Below are positions 9,551 through 19,419 of a stretch of 64,000 nucleotides of DNA, piece by piece; position 1 is the stretch's first letter; each line of letters opens with the position of its first letter. The notes beneath the pieces were generated by a model. The model worked only from the letters and a program-made list of their open reading frames with translations, was not told the DNA's origin and made no database searches. Made by a program: the position numbers and the translations under genes. The stretch covers positions 1 to 64,000 of the forward strand of contig JAQUAX010000003.1 of assembly GCA_028687035.1 (NCBI GenBank). Reading direction: 5' to 3'. This stretch comes from Dechloromonas sp. Its GTDB lineage: Bacteria; Pseudomonadota; Gammaproteobacteria; Burkholderiales; Rhodocyclaceae.

Positions 9551-10873
9551 TTGGCTGCAAATCCGAATACCGTAGGCAAGGGTGGCAAGTTCGGCGATCT
9601 CAAGCGCCGGCTGTGGTTCCTGCTCGGCGCGCTGGTCGTCTATCGCATCGGCGCGCACATTCCGGTTCCCGGCATCGATCCCAACGTTCTGGCCGATCTC
9701 TTCAATTCGCAGCAGGGCGGCATCCTGGGCATGTTCAACATGTTCTCGGGCGGCGCCCTGTCGCGATTCACGATTTTTGCACTGGGGATCATGCCGTACA
9801 TCTCGGCGTCGATCATCATGCAACTGATGAGTGTCGCCAGCCCGCAACTCGAAGCCTTGAAAAAGGAAGGCGAGGCCGGGCGCCGCAAGATCACTCAGTA
9901 CACCCGTTACGGTACCGTCGTGCTCGCCCTGTTCCAGGGGCTGGGCATTGCCGTTGCGCTGGAAGCCCAGCCTGGGCTGGTCAATGATCCGGGTTTCCTG
10001 TTCCGCCTGACCACGGTCTCCACGCTGCTGACCGGCACCATGTTCCTGATGTGGCTCGGCGAGCAGATCACCGAGCGCGGCCTGGGCAACGGCATCTCGA
10101 TCATCATTTTCGCCGGCATCGCCGCCGGTCTGCCGAATGCGATCGGTGGCCTGCTCGAACTGGTCCGTACCGGTGCCATGCATCCGCTGACCGCGCTGGT
10201 CATCTGCGTGCTCGTCGTCGTCGTCACCGCCTTCGTGGTCTTCGTCGAACGCGGTCAACGCAAGATTCTGGTCAATTACGCCAAGCGCCAGGTCGGCAAC
10301 AAGATTTACGGTGGCCAGAGCTCGCATCTGCCGCTGAAGTTGAACATGGCCGGCGTTATTCCGCCGATCTTCGCCTCGTCGATCATCCTGTTCCCGGCGA
10401 CCGTTGCCGGCTGGTTCGGCTCGGGCGAGACGATGACCTGGCTCAAGGATTTCGCCGCCACGCTGTCGCCGGGCCAACCGATCTACGTGATGCTGTATGC
10501 CGCCGCGATCGTGTTCTTCTGCTTCTTCTACACCGCGCTGGTCTTCAATTCGAAGGAGACCGCCGACAACCTGAAGAAGAGCGGTGCCTTCGTGCCGGGT
10601 ATCCGTCCGGGCGAGCAGACGGCGCGCTACATCGACAAGATCCTGATGCGACTGACGCTGATCGGCGCCGCCTACATCACCGTGGTCTGCCTGCTGCCGG
10701 AGTTCCTGATCCTGAAGTGGAACGTGCCGTTCTACTTCGGCGGCACCTCGCTGCTGATCATCGTGGTTGTCACGATGGACTTCATGTCCCAGGTTCAGGC
10801 CTACGTGATGTCGCACCAGTATGAGAGCCTGCTGAAGAAAGCAAACTTCAAGGGTTCCCCGATGATCAAGTAA
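9551..10873 (+). CDS. secY: Protein translocase subunit SecY
   Basis: SecY (440 aa) is the channel-forming subunit of the SecYEG translocon in the inner membrane. Ten hydrophobic segments are apparent, with [20 protein letters not shown] near TM2 and the cytosolic loop [19 protein letters not shown] that binds SecA and ribosomes. The start is TTG at 9551, preceded by GGAAAGG; no better ATG is present. Its place after rplO is standard for spc operons. Confidence 0.98.
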   Translation: MAANPNTVGKGGKFGDLKRRLWFLLGALVVYRIGAHIPVPGIDPNVLADLFNSQQGGILGMFNMFSGGALSRFTIFALGIMPYISASIIMQLMSVASPQLEALKKEGEAGRRKITQYTRYGTVVLALFQGLGIAVALEAQPGLVNDPGFLFRLTTVSTLLTGTMFLMWLGEQITERGLGNGISIIIFAGIAAGLPNAIGGLLELVRTGAMHPLTALVICVLVVVVTAFVVFVERGQRKILVNYAKRQVGNKIYGGQSSHLPLKLNMAGVIPPIFASSIILFPATVAGWFGSGETMTWLKDFAATLSPGQPIYVMLYAAAIVFFCFFYTALVFNSKETADNLKKSGAFVPGIRPGEQTARYIDKILMRLTLIGAAYITVVCLLPEFLILKWNVPFYFGGTSLLIIVVVTMDFMSQVQAYVMSHQYESLLKKANFKGSPMIK

Positions 10874-10879
10874 TCAGTC

Positions 10880-11098
10880 ATGTCAAAAGAAGATTACATC
10901 GAGATGCAGGGGGAGGTCGTCGAGAACCTCCCCAACGCGACCTTCAAGGTCAAGCTGGAAAACGGTCACATCGTGCACGGCTTCATTTCCGGAAAGATGC
11001 GCATGCACTACATCCGCATCCTGCCCGGCGACAAGGTCACCGTGCAACTGACACCGTACGATTTAAGCAAGGCGCGGATCGTTTTCCGCGTCAAGTAA
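10880..11098 (+). CDS. infA: Translation initiation factor IF-1
   Basis: IF-1 (72 aa) is an OB-fold protein that blocks the A site during initiation. The core [22 protein letters not shown] and [17 protein letters not shown] match the family along its full length. It is 6 nt after secY; infA between secY and rpmJ is common in betaproteobacteria. Confidence 0.97.
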   Translation: MSKEDYIEMQGEVVENLPNATFKVKLENGHIVHGFISGKMRMHYIRILPGDKVTVQLTPYDLSKARIVFRVK

Positions 11099-11173
11099 CA
11101 GGTTCTCTACGCAATAAACCGCAGGGCAAGGAATCACGGCTGCTTCCAAGCCCTGGCAGACGAGGAGTGAAAC

Positions 11174-11287
11174 ATGAAAGTCCAACCTTCAGTGAAGCGC
11201 ATTTGCCGCAACTGCAAAGTGATCCGTCGCAAGGGTGTCGTGCGCATCATTTGCAAGGATCCGCGTCACAAGCAGCGTCAGGGTTAA
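11174..11287 (+). CDS. rpmJ: 50S ribosomal protein L36
   Basis: L36 (37 aa) is a tiny zinc-ribbon protein of the large subunit. Translation opens [20 protein letters not shown] and ends [11 protein letters not shown], giving the C-x2-C...C-x4-H zinc site (C-plus form). GAGGAGTGAAAC precedes the ATG. A 75-nt gap after infA holds nothing recognisable. Confidence 0.97.
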   Translation: MKVQPSVKRICRNCKVIRRKGVVRIICKDPRHKQRQG

Positions 11288-11339
11288 TTCCTGACGAATC
11301 CGGCATTCGCGTTAATTTTCAAAATATTGGAGTGAGTCA

Positions 11340-11702
11340 ATGGCCCGTATTGCAGGGGTAAACATTCCGAACCATCAGCATGCTGAGATCGCTCTGACCG
11401 CGATCTACGGCATCGGCCGTACCCGCGCGCAGAAGATCTGTGACGCGGCCGGCGTTGGTCGTACCACCAAAATGAAGGACCTGTCCGATTCGGACATGGA
11501 CCGCCTGCGCGACGAAGTCGGCAAGTTCACCGTCGAAGGTGACCTGCGCCGCGAAGTCACGATGAATATCAAGCGCCTGATGGACCTCGGTTGCTACCGC
11601 GGTCTGCGCCACCGCAAGGGCCTGCCCTGCCGCGGCCAGCGCACCCGTACCAATGCCCGTACCCGCAAGGGTCCGCGCAAGGCCATCGCTGGCAAGAAGT
11701 AA
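11340..11702 (+). CDS. rpsM: 30S ribosomal protein S13
   Basis: S13 (120 aa) is in the 30S head and bridges to the 50S. It opens [19 protein letters not shown] and has the helix-hairpin-helix [11 protein letters not shown] and the C-terminal [16 protein letters not shown]. First gene of the alpha operon. Confidence 0.98.
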   Translation: MARIAGVNIPNHQHAEIALTAIYGIGRTRAQKICDAAGVGRTTKMKDLSDSDMDRLRDEVGKFTVEGDLRREVTMNIKRLMDLGCYRGLRHRKGLPCRGQRTRTNARTRKGPRKAIAGKK

Positions 11703-11714
11703 TAGGGACTGAAC

Positions 11715-12104
11715 ATGGCAAAGACTGCACCCAAAGTTCGCAAAAAGGTCAAGAAGAACGTCGCGGAGGGCATCGCCCACATTCACGCGTCGTTCAACAA
11801 CACCATCATCACCATCACCGATCGCATGGGCAACGCCCTGTCGTGGGCGACTTCCGGCGGTGCCGGCTTCCGCGGTTCGCGCAAGTCCACCCCGTTCGCC
11901 GCGCAGGTCGCCGCCGAGGCTGCCGGCAAGGCCGCCCAGGAATGTGGCGTCAAGAACCTGGAAGTCCGCATCAAGGGCCCGGGGCCGGGCCGTGAATCTT
12001 CCGTCCGCGCACTGAACGCGCTGGGCATCAAGATCACCGCGATTTCCGACGTGACGCCGGTGCCGCACAACGGCTGCCGTCCGCCCAAGAAGCGCCGCAT
12101 CTAA
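11715..12104 (+). CDS. rpsK: 30S ribosomal protein S11
   Basis: S11 (129 aa) forms part of the platform near the E site. The motifs [16 protein letters not shown] and [16 protein letters not shown] are typical. It is 12 nt after rpsM. Confidence 0.98.
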   Translation: MAKTAPKVRKKVKKNVAEGIAHIHASFNNTIITITDRMGNALSWATSGGAGFRGSRKSTPFAAQVAAEAAGKAAQECGVKNLEVRIKGPGPGRESSVRALNALGIKITAISDVTPVPHNGCRPPKKRRI

Positions 12105-12116
12105 GGAGAAAGACAA

Positions 12117-12746
12117 GTGGCTCGTAATCTCGATCCGAAATGCCGTCAGTGCCGCCGCGAAGGCGAAAAGCTCTTCCTGAAGGGCGAAAAGTGCTACACC
12201 GACAAGTGCGCCATTGAGCGTCGCTCGTACGCACCCGGCCAACACGGCCAGAAGTCCGGCGCCCGTCTGTCCGACTACGGCGTCCACCTGCGTGCCAAGC
12301 AGAAGATCCGTCGTGTCTACGGCGTGCTCGAAGGCCAGTTCCGCAAGACCTTCGGCGAAGCCGAGCGTCGTAAGGGCCAGACCGGCGAAAACCTGCTGCA
12401 GCTGCTGGAAGCCCGCCTGGATTCCGTCGCTTACCGCATGGGCTTCGGTGCCTCCCGCTCCGAGTCCCGTCAGGTCGTTCGCCACAACGGCGTCCTGGTC
12501 AACGGCAAGCGCGTCAATATCCCGTCCTACATCGTCAAGCCGGGCGACGTCGTCCAGCTGACCGATCGTGCCCGCGGTTCGCTGCGCGTCAAGGCCGCCC
12601 TCGAGGCTGCCGAGTCCCGCGGCTTCCCCGAGTGGATCGCCGTCGATGTCAAGGAAGGCAAGGGCACGTTCAAGGCCATGCCGCAACGTTCCGAGCTGTC
12701 CCCGACCCTGAACGAAGGTCTGGTCATCGAACTTTACTCGAAGTAA
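12117..12746 (+). CDS. rpsD: 30S ribosomal protein S4 (zinc-binding form)
   Basis: S4 (209 aa) is a primary assembly protein and, in E. coli, the autoregulator of the alpha operon. The start is GTG, preceded by AAGGAGAAAG. The N terminus carries four cysteines (CRQC near residues 9-12, then C..DKC), so this is the C-plus form, unlike E. coli S4. The S4 RNA-binding domain (LDSVAYRMGF...VNGKRVNIPSYIVKPGD) is complete. Confidence 0.98.
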   Translation: MARNLDPKCRQCRREGEKLFLKGEKCYTDKCAIERRSYAPGQHGQKSGARLSDYGVHLRAKQKIRRVYGVLEGQFRKTFGEAERRKGQTGENLLQLLEARLDSVAYRMGFGASRSESRQVVRHNGVLVNGKRVNIPSYIVKPGDVVQLTDRARGSLRVKAALEAAESRGFPEWIAVDVKEGKGTFKAMPQRSELSPTLNEGLVIELYSK

Positions 12747-12771
12747 GCACTGAGCAGAGGAATCTAAGCCC

Positions 12772-13746
12772 ATGCAAAGCAGTGGACTACTCAAACCCCG
12801 CATCATCGACGTGCAGAGTGTTTCGCCCGTGCAGGCCAAGGTGGTCATGGAGCCGTTCGAACGCGGCTACGGCCATACGCTCGGCAACGCACTGCGCCGC
12901 ATCCTGCTGTCCTCGATGCCGGGTTACGCGCCGACCGAAGTGTCGATCGACGGCGTGCTGCACGAGTACTCGACCGTTGATGGCGTGCAGGAGGATGTCG
13001 TTGACATCCTGCTCAACCTCAAGGGCATCGTATTCAAGCTGCACAACCGTGACGTGGTGAATCTCAAGCTGGCGAAGGACGGCGAAGGCGTCGTCCGGGC
13101 CGGCGACATCGAGCTGCCGCACGATGTCGAGATCATCAACCCGGAACATGTGGTCGCTCACCTGTCTCCCGGCGGCAAGCTCGCCATGGAGATCAAGGTC
13201 GAGAAGGGCCGCGGCTACGTGCCGGGCAACGTGCGCAACCTGAACGACGCCAAGACCATCGGCAAGCTGGTCCTGGATGCGTCGTTCAGCCCGATCCGCC
13301 GTGTCGCTTACGCCGTGGAAAATGCCCGCGTCGAACAGCGTACCGACCTCGACAAGCTGGTCGTCGATATCGAGACCAACGGTGTCGTCGAGCCGGAAGA
13401 GGCCATCCGCTACGCTGCCCGCGTGCTGATGGAACAGCTTTCGGTGTTCGCCGACCTGGAAGGCACGGCGCCGGTCGCCGAAGCGTCCAAGCCGGCGCAG
13501 GTCGACCCGGTCCTGCTGCGCCCGGTCGATGATCTCGAACTGACGGTTCGTTCCGCGAACTGTCTGAAGGCCGAGAACATCTACTACATCGGCGATCTGA
13601 TCCAGCGCACCGAGAACGAGCTGCTGAAGACGCCGAACCTGGGTCGCAAGTCGCTGAACGAGATCAAGGAAGTGCTGGCCGCCCGCGGCCTGACCCTCGG
13701 CATGAAACTGGAAAACTGGCCGCCCGCCGGTCTGGAGAAGGCGTAA
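12772..13746 (+). CDS. rpoA: RNA polymerase subunit alpha
   Basis: The alpha subunit (324 aa) dimerises to start RNA polymerase assembly. The N-terminal domain has [22 protein letters not shown] in part. A linker follows, then the C-terminal domain ([18 protein letters not shown]...[13 protein letters not shown]) that contacts activators and UP elements. The length is normal. Confidence 0.99.
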   Translation: MQSSGLLKPRIIDVQSVSPVQAKVVMEPFERGYGHTLGNALRRILLSSMPGYAPTEVSIDGVLHEYSTVDGVQEDVVDILLNLKGIVFKLHNRDVVNLKLAKDGEGVVRAGDIELPHDVEIINPEHVVAHLSPGGKLAMEIKVEKGRGYVPGNVRNLNDAKTIGKLVLDASFSPIRRVAYAVENARVEQRTDLDKLVVDIETNGVVEPEEAIRYAARVLMEQLSVFADLEGTAPVAEASKPAQVDPVLLRPVDDLELTVRSANCLKAENIYYIGDLIQRTENELLKTPNLGRKSLNEIKEVLAARGLTLGMKLENWPPAGLEKA

Positions 13747-13802
13747 GCCTTCTTTCGACCGGGCGGTCTAGGGACGCCTGCAGAACATAGAAAGGATTAA
13801 CC

Positions 13803-14204
13803 ATGCGTCACCGTAATGGACTTCGCAAACTGAACCGCACCAGCAGCCATCGCCTGGCGATGCTGCGCAACATGACCGTTTCCCTGCTTCGCCACGAGGC
13901 CATCAAGACCACGTTGCCGAAGGCCAAGGAACTGCGTCGCGTTGTCGAACCGATGATCACCCTCGGCAAGACCCCGACGCTGGCCAACAAGCGTTTGGCG
14001 TTCGACCGCCTGCGCGATCGCGAGATCGTCGTCAAGCTGTTCGCTGAAATCGGTCCGCGCTACGCCACCCGTCCGGGCGGCTACCTGCGCATCCTGAAGT
14101 GCGGCTTCCGCGTCGGCGACAATGCGCCGATGGCTTTTGTCGAACTCGTCGACCGTCCGGAACCGACCGAGGCTGTCGAAATCGACGAAGCTGCCGGCGA
14201 ATAA
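13803..14204 (+). CDS. rplQ: 50S ribosomal protein L17
   Basis: L17 (133 aa) surrounds the tunnel exit. It opens [20 protein letters not shown], as in the family. Last gene of the alpha operon, 56 nt after rpoA and followed by a strong terminator. Confidence 0.98.
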   Translation: MRHRNGLRKLNRTSSHRLAMLRNMTVSLLRHEAIKTTLPKAKELRRVVEPMITLGKTPTLANKRLAFDRLRDREIVVKLFAEIGPRYATRPGGYLRILKCGFRVGDNAPMAFVELVDRPEPTEAVEIDEAAGE

Positions 14205-14228
14205 GCCAGCTGCGCTGCATAAAACAAG

Positions 14229-14256
14229 AAGGCCGGGATTATCCCGGCCTTTTTTA
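14229..14256 (+). terminator. Intrinsic terminator after rplQ
   Basis: An 11-bp GC-rich dyad AAGGCCGGGAT / ATCCCGGCCTT runs into TTTTTT. It sits 25 nt after the rplQ stop and ends the long ribosomal block. On the other strand it could also stop readthrough from the convergent gene at 14285. Confidence 0.9.
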
Positions 14257-14284
14257 TTTGGCTTGACGCTGTTCCGTGGGGAGT

Positions 14285-15826
14285 TCAGGGGCAGTCGATG
14301 ACCATCAGCGATATGTCGTCCGGGGCGACCGATTCGGCGAGGTGAGCGCTCAGTGCGCCCTCGATCCGCTCGAAGCGGTCACGCGGGCTCGTTCCGTTCA
14401 TCGCATCGGTCAGGCCGGTTGAACCGAACTGGCGGCCCCCCTGGTCGGTAGCCTCGACCAGGCCGTCGGAAAACAGCACCAGCTGGCTGTCGGGCGCCCA
14501 CGAGAAGGCGACCGGTTCGGCGGCGAAAGGGGCGGCGTCCAGGATGCCGAGCGGCAGATTTTCCGACGGGAAAGTCCGGACCACGCGTCCGGCCTGGTCG
14601 ACCAGCAGCGCATCGGGCGTGCCACCCACCCAGATTTCACCGGTCCGCGTGCTGTCGTCGAGGCAGATCAGCGTAGCGCCGACGAAGCGTCCCACCGGCA
14701 TCGCTTCCTTCAACTGCTGGTTCAGTTCCTGGACCATTTCGCGCACCGAGCGGTCCCGCTTGGCCATCCGGTAGAACAGCGCGAGCACGGGCAGTACGCT
14801 GATCGCCGCACTCAGGCCATGCCCGGTGGCGTCGGCAAGCAGGGAGAAGAAGCGGCCGTTCGGCGAAGTGGCGGCTGCGACGATGTCGCCGCTGAAACTC
14901 TCGGCCGGAATCACCTTGTAGTGCAGTCGACTGTCGGTCAGTCCGCGGCGGTGCAGCTGCTTCTCCATCAGGCGCATTGCGAGCTGCTGCTCGCTCTGGG
15001 TCTGCTCGTAGTAGGTGCGCAGTTGTTCCGCGTTTTCGCGCAGTTTCAGCTCGGCGGCCCGGCGTTCGGAGATGTCGCGGATCAGTCCGATGAACAGCCG
15101 CTGGTTGTCGAGCAGGACCTCGCTGACCGCGAGCGTCGCAGGGAATACGCTGCCGTCCTGGCGCATCGCTTCGACTTCCCGCTCGCTGCCCAGCACATGG
15201 CCGATGCGCTCCTCGCGGTAACGGGCGAGATAAGCATCGTGCCGGCTGTGATCCGGCTCGGGAACCAGAACATTGACGTTGCGACCCGGCAGCTCCCCGG
15301 GCGCCCAGCGGAACATCCGCTCCGTTGCGGGATTCACCGAGATGATCTTGCCCTCTTCGTCGATCGTCACCAGCGCGTCGAGCACGTTGTCCGAAATGGC
15401 CTGCAGGCGGCGCAGCGCGTCGAAGGACTGCTGCTGCAGGCGCAGCGAGCGCTGCATCGAGCGCAGCTTGGCTTCGAGCACGACGAAATTGATCGGCTTG
15501 GTCAGGTAGTCGTCGGCGCCGGCATCGAGCCCCTCGACCAGGTTCTCGTCACGGTTCAGTGCCGACAGGAAGATGATCGGCGTCCACCGGTCGCTGTTGG
15601 TGGCCTTCATCCGGCGGGCGGCCTCGAAGCCGTCCATGATCGGCATCATGATGTCGAGCAGCACGAGATCGGGGCGCTCGGCGTTGAAGCGGCGAACCGC
15701 CTCCTCGCCGTTTTCGGCCAGAATCACGTCGTGTCCCAGCTTCTTCAGGAAGACCTGAAGAATATGCAGGTTGGTGCGGTTGTCGTCGACCGCGAGAACC
15801 TTCATTTTTTGCAGTGTCGGGCTCAT
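14285..15826 (-). CDS. Response regulator with PAS and SpoIIE-type phosphatase domains
   Basis: 513 aa. A REC domain (residues 8-125; DD14-15, phospho-acceptor D58, K110) is followed by a PAS domain (about 140-265), a coiled coil (about 265-305) and a PP2C/SpoIIE phosphatase (about 310-513). The phosphatase metal motifs FSGD, ADATGHG, FSDGL and PDDIS are all present, so activity on a phosphorylated protein is expected. The PAS domain carries FixL-like haem residues (H196, with H210 and R216 at the same spacing). No anti-sigma or anti-anti-sigma gene is adjacent, so the target is unknown. It is convergent with rplQ. Confidence 0.88.
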   Translation of the reverse strand: MSPTLQKMKVLAVDDNRTNLHILQVFLKKLGHDVILAENGEEAVRRFNAERPDLVLLDIMMPIMDGFEAARRMKATNSDRWTPIIFLSALNRDENLVEGLDAGADDYLTKPINFVVLEAKLRSMQRSLRLQQQSFDALRRLQAISDNVLDALVTIDEEGKIISVNPATERMFRWAPGELPGRNVNVLVPEPDHSRHDAYLARYREERIGHVLGSEREVEAMRQDGSVFPATLAVSEVLLDNQRLFIGLIRDISERRAAELKLRENAEQLRTYYEQTQSEQQLAMRLMEKQLHRRGLTDSRLHYKVIPAESFSGDIVAAATSPNGRFFSLLADATGHGLSAAISVLPVLALFYRMAKRDRSVREMVQELNQQLKEAMPVGRFVGATLICLDDSTRTGEIWVGGTPDALLVDQAGRVVRTFPSENLPLGILDAAPFAAEPVAFSWAPDSQLVLFSDGLVEATDQGGRQFGSTGLTDAMNGTSPRDRFERIEGALSAHLAESVAPDDISLMVIDCP

Positions 15827-15964
15827 CGATAGGCTGGGTTTGGGTGGCCGGCAGAGCGTCCGGAACGCCCCAGCGGAAGCGCTTCGCGCTGTTCCATTGT
15901 TGGCGCAATGCTACCATGCGCCACCCTCCGGTGGTGGGCTTCCGCAGCGCTGTGGAGGGCCCGC

Positions 15965-17794
15965 TCAGGAAACGGCCGGCAGCGACTCCCCTTCTTCCTG
16001 CTGCTGCAGCTGCCACATCCGCGCATACTCGCCATCGGCTGCCAGCAGTTCGCCGTGGGTGCCGCGCTCGACGATCCTCCCCTCGCTGAAGACCAGGATT
16101 TCGTCGGCCTTCATGACGGTCGACAGGCGGTGTGCGATCAGCAGCGTGGTGCGGCCGCGGGCGGCCTGTTCGAGCTGTTCCTGGATCGCCCGTTCGGTCC
16201 CGGAATCGAGGGCCGAGGTCGCCTCGTCGAAAATCAGCACCGGCGGATCCTTGAGCAGCGCACGGGCGATCGCCACCCGCTGCTTTTCGCCGCCGGACAG
16301 TTTCAGACCGCGTTCGCCGACCCGGGTCTCGTAGCCCTGCGGCAGCGATTCGATGAAGTCGTGCAGCTGGGCGGCGCGGGCGGCGGCAATGACCTCGTCC
16401 CGGCTGGCGGCGGGGCGTCCGTAATTGATGTTGTAGTAGATCGAGTCGTTGAACAGCACGGTGTCCTGCGGCACGATGCCGATCGCGGCCCGCAGGCTGG
16501 CCTGGCGCAGATGGCGGAGGTCGTGGCCGTTCAGCCGGATGGCGCCGCCGCTGACGTCGTAGAAGCGGTACAGCAGGCGCGACAGTGTGGATTTGCCGGC
16601 CCCCGAATGACCGACGACCGCGACGGTGCGGCCGGCCGGGATCGTGAAATCGACGCCGCGCAGAATGCTGCGATCCGCCTCGTAGGCGAAGTCCACCGCG
16701 GAAAACTCGACCTGCAGCGGACCGGAGGGCAGATCGTGCGCGTCGGGGGCATCGGCGACTTCCCGGTTCGCCTGCAGCAGCGTGAACATCCGTTCGATGT
16801 CGGTCAGCGCCTGGCGGATTTCGCGATAGACGACGCCGAGGAAGTTCAGCGGAATGTACAGCTGGATCAGGAAGGCATTGACCAGCACGAGGTCGCCGAT
16901 GCTCATCCGGCCTTCGACGACCCCGCTCGCCGCGCGCCACATCATCGCCGTGACGCCGAGCGCGATGATCGCCTGCTGGCCCAGATTAAGGAAGGCCAGG
17001 GTCTTCTGGCTGCGCGTCGCGGCCTCCTCCCATTTCTGCAATTGTTCGTCGTAACGGCGGGCTTCCCATTCCTCGTTGTTGAAGTACTTCACCGTCTCGT
17101 AGTTCAGCAGGCTGTCGATCGCCCGGGTATTGGCCGCCGAGTCGTTCTCGTTGACCGCGCGCCGGATGTCGATCCGCCAGTTGCTGACCCGGATCGTGAA
17201 GACGATGTACGAGAGCAGCGAGACGGCGACGATGGCGACGAAGCCGGCGTCGTACTGCACGAACAGGATGCCGAGCACCAGCCCGATTTCGACCAGCGTC
17301 GGCAGGATCGAATACAGCGTGTAGGAAATCAGGCTGGAGATCGAGCGCGATCCGCGCTCGATGTCGCGCGAGATGCCGCCGGTCTGGCGCTCCAGGTGGA
17401 AGCGCAGCGACAGCGCATGGAGATGGCGGAAGACCTCCAGCGAAACCGCCCGCACGGCGCGCTGGGTGACCCGGGCGAACAGAATTTCGCGCAGTTCCTG
17501 GAACAGCGCGGTCGAGAAGCGCAGCGCCCCGTACAGCAGTAGCAGCAGCGCGGGCAGTGCCAGCGCCTGCTGGGATCCGGACAGGCCGTCGATCATCTCC
17601 TTGAAGACCAGCGGGACGCCGACATTGGCGAGCTTGGCGAGGATCAGGCAGGCGAGCGCGGCGACCACGCGGACCCGGTAGCGCCACAGATAGGGGAACA
17701 GCGTGCGCAGGGTCAGCCAGGTGTGGGTTTCGGCCAGGGGCTGGCCGACGGGCGGTTTGGGCAGGGCGGAAGCGCGGCGCATCGGGTGGGTCAT
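15965..17794 (-). CDS. Atm1-family ABC transporter (permease fused to ATPase)
   Basis: 609 aa half-transporter. The N-terminal transmembrane domain (about residues 40-330, six helices) contains the Atm1-family run NYETVKYFNNEEWE. The C-terminal nucleotide-binding domain has Walker A GHSGAGKST, signature LSGGEKQRVAIARALL and Walker B LIFDEATSALD. The family exports glutathione-linked or metal-linked thiols and supports cytosolic Fe-S or heavy-metal homeostasis. The ATG at 17794 gives the usual length; much longer in-frame extensions run antisense to the next gene and are unlikely. The SD is weak. Confidence 0.9.
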   Translation of the reverse strand: MTHPMRRASALPKPPVGQPLAETHTWLTLRTLFPYLWRYRVRVVAALACLILAKLANVGVPLVFKEMIDGLSGSQQALALPALLLLLYGALRFSTALFQELREILFARVTQRAVRAVSLEVFRHLHALSLRFHLERQTGGISRDIERGSRSISSLISYTLYSILPTLVEIGLVLGILFVQYDAGFVAIVAVSLLSYIVFTIRVSNWRIDIRRAVNENDSAANTRAIDSLLNYETVKYFNNEEWEARRYDEQLQKWEEAATRSQKTLAFLNLGQQAIIALGVTAMMWRAASGVVEGRMSIGDLVLVNAFLIQLYIPLNFLGVVYREIRQALTDIERMFTLLQANREVADAPDAHDLPSGPLQVEFSAVDFAYEADRSILRGVDFTIPAGRTVAVVGHSGAGKSTLSRLLYRFYDVSGGAIRLNGHDLRHLRQASLRAAIGIVPQDTVLFNDSIYYNINYGRPAASRDEVIAAARAAQLHDFIESLPQGYETRVGERGLKLSGGEKQRVAIARALLKDPPVLIFDEATSALDSGTERAIQEQLEQAARGRTTLLIAHRLSTVMKADEILVFSEGRIVERGTHGELLAADGEYARMWQLQQQEEGESLPAVS

Positions 17795-17872
17795 CGTTAA
17801 CGGGAATGGCTGCGAGTATATGAAAAGCCGCCGCTTTCCGGGAAAATCGCGGCAAACCCTGATTCTGGAGTC

Positions 17873-18286
17873 ATGATGACCGTCGACCGCCTTCAACTGC
17901 CGGAGCGGCACTGCACGCTGCGCGTGATGCCGATGCCCGCCGACCTGAACCAGAACGGCGACGTGTTCGGCGGCTGGGTGATGTCGCAGGTCGACGTCGC
18001 CGGCGCCATCCCGGCGATGCGCCGGGCGCGCGGCCGGGTGGCGACCGTGTCGGTCAATTCCTTCACCTTCCGGCAGCCGGTTTCGGTCGGCGACATCGTC
18101 AGCCTGTACGCCGACATCGTCCGCGTCGGCCGGACCTCGATCACCGTCAGGGTCGAGGTCTTCGCCGAGCGGAACTACGTCGATCCGATCATCGTCCGGG
18201 TCACCGAGGCCGAGCTGACCTACGTGGCGATCGGTGTCGATGGCGGCAAGCGCGAGGTTCCGCCCGAAAACTGCTCGCAAATGTAA
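17873..18286 (+). CDS. yciA: Acyl-CoA thioesterase, YciA-type hotdog protein
   Basis: 137 aa, single hotdog domain. The motif NQNGDVFGGWVMSQVD carries the conserved Asn and Asp of the YciA/ACOT group, which hydrolyses a broad range of acyl-CoAs. The C-terminal part VVSLYADIVRVGRTSI (sheet region) is typical. The start could be one codon later (MTVDR). It is divergent from the ABC transporter. Confidence 0.9.
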   Translation: MMTVDRLQLPERHCTLRVMPMPADLNQNGDVFGGWVMSQVDVAGAIPAMRRARGRVATVSVNSFTFRQPVSVGDIVSLYADIVRVGRTSITVRVEVFAERNYVDPIIVRVTEAELTYVAIGVDGGKREVPPENCSQM

Positions 18287-18333
18287 TAAAATCCACCGGT
18301 TGATTATTCGGTCGCCCGACGGAGGACCCTGCA

Positions 18334-19413
18334 ATGAAGAACATGACGATGCGTACGCTGCCCGCCCTGGTGCTGGCAGCCCTTTCCGGCACCGCCGCCG
18401 CGGCGGGCTTCCAGGCCCTGGAACAGAATGCCAGCGGCCTGGGCACCGGCTATGCCGGCTCGGCGGCGATCGCCGACAACGCCAGCACGATCTACTACAA
18501 CCCGGCCGGCATGACCCTGCTGCCCGGCCGCCAGATTTCGCTGGGCGTCGCCGGCGTCGGCTCGCGCTACGAATCTAGCCTGGGTGGCGGCGATGCCGGC
18601 GGCCGGGTGGCGCTGCCGAACGGCTACCTGTCCTGGCAACTGAACCCCGATCTCTTCGTCGGCCTCGGCATCTCGCAGCCCTTCCGGCTGGAGACCGAAT
18701 ACACCGGCGGCTGGGTCAATGCCGACTATGCGATCCGTTCCGACATCAAGACCGTCAATTACAACCCGTCCGTCGCCTACCGGCTGAACGACAAGGTGTC
18801 GCTCGGTTTCGGCCTGAACTACCAGACGATGGACACCGTGCTGACCGACGTGAGCGGCCGCTACGCCGCCGACGACAGCGCCTGGGGCTGGAATGCCGGC
18901 GCGCTGTTCACGCTGTCGCCGGCGATGCGGGTCGGCGTCGCCTACCGCTCGGGCATCAACTACCGCCTCCAGGGCGCCGACATGAAACTGCCGGACACGC
19001 TGACCTTGTCGGTCTGGCAACAGGTTTCGGACCGCTGGGAAGCGATGGGCGACCTCTCCTTCACCCGCTGGAACCGTCTCGACACGCTGGCCGGCGAGAA
19101 CCTGGGCTTCCGCAATTCCTGGCGTCTGGCCTGGGGCGCCGCCTACAAGTACAGCGACGCCTGGAAGGTCAAGTTCGGCCTGGCTTACGAGCGGACGCCG
19201 GTGCATGACGGCATCGCTAACCTGCGCGTGCCGGACAACGACCGCTTCCGCCTGTCGCTCGGCGGGCAGTGGAACGGCGGCAACTACGGCCGCGTGGACG
19301 TCGGCTATTCCTACCTGTTCGTCCGCGATCCGTCGGTCGACGCGTCGGTCGGCGGCGGCAAGTACGACATCGGCGCCCACGTGGTCGGCGCACAGTATTC
19401 GGTCGGCTTCTAA
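18334..19413 (+). CDS. OmpP1/FadL-family outer membrane protein
   Basis: 359 aa. A signal peptide (about residues 1-25, ending TAAAAG) is followed by the FadL hallmark near the mature N terminus: repeated Asn/Ala-rich ASGLGTGYAGSAAIADNAST and YYNPAGM. The rest alternates polar and aromatic residues as in a 14-strand beta-barrel and ends in F. Family members take up long-chain fatty acids or hydrophobic compounds by lateral diffusion. It is distinct from the second FadL-type protein in the toluene cluster (53164-54570). Confidence 0.9.
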   Translation: MKNMTMRTLPALVLAALSGTAAAAGFQALEQNASGLGTGYAGSAAIADNASTIYYNPAGMTLLPGRQISLGVAGVGSRYESSLGGGDAGGRVALPNGYLSWQLNPDLFVGLGISQPFRLETEYTGGWVNADYAIRSDIKTVNYNPSVAYRLNDKVSLGFGLNYQTMDTVLTDVSGRYAADDSAWGWNAGALFTLSPAMRVGVAYRSGINYRLQGADMKLPDTLTLSVWQQVSDRWEAMGDLSFTRWNRLDTLAGENLGFRNSWRLAWGAAYKYSDAWKVKFGLAYERTPVHDGIANLRVPDNDRFRLSLGGQWNGGNYGRVDVGYSYLFVRDPSVDASVGGGKYDIGAHVVGAQYSVGF

Positions 19414-19419
19414 GGCGGC

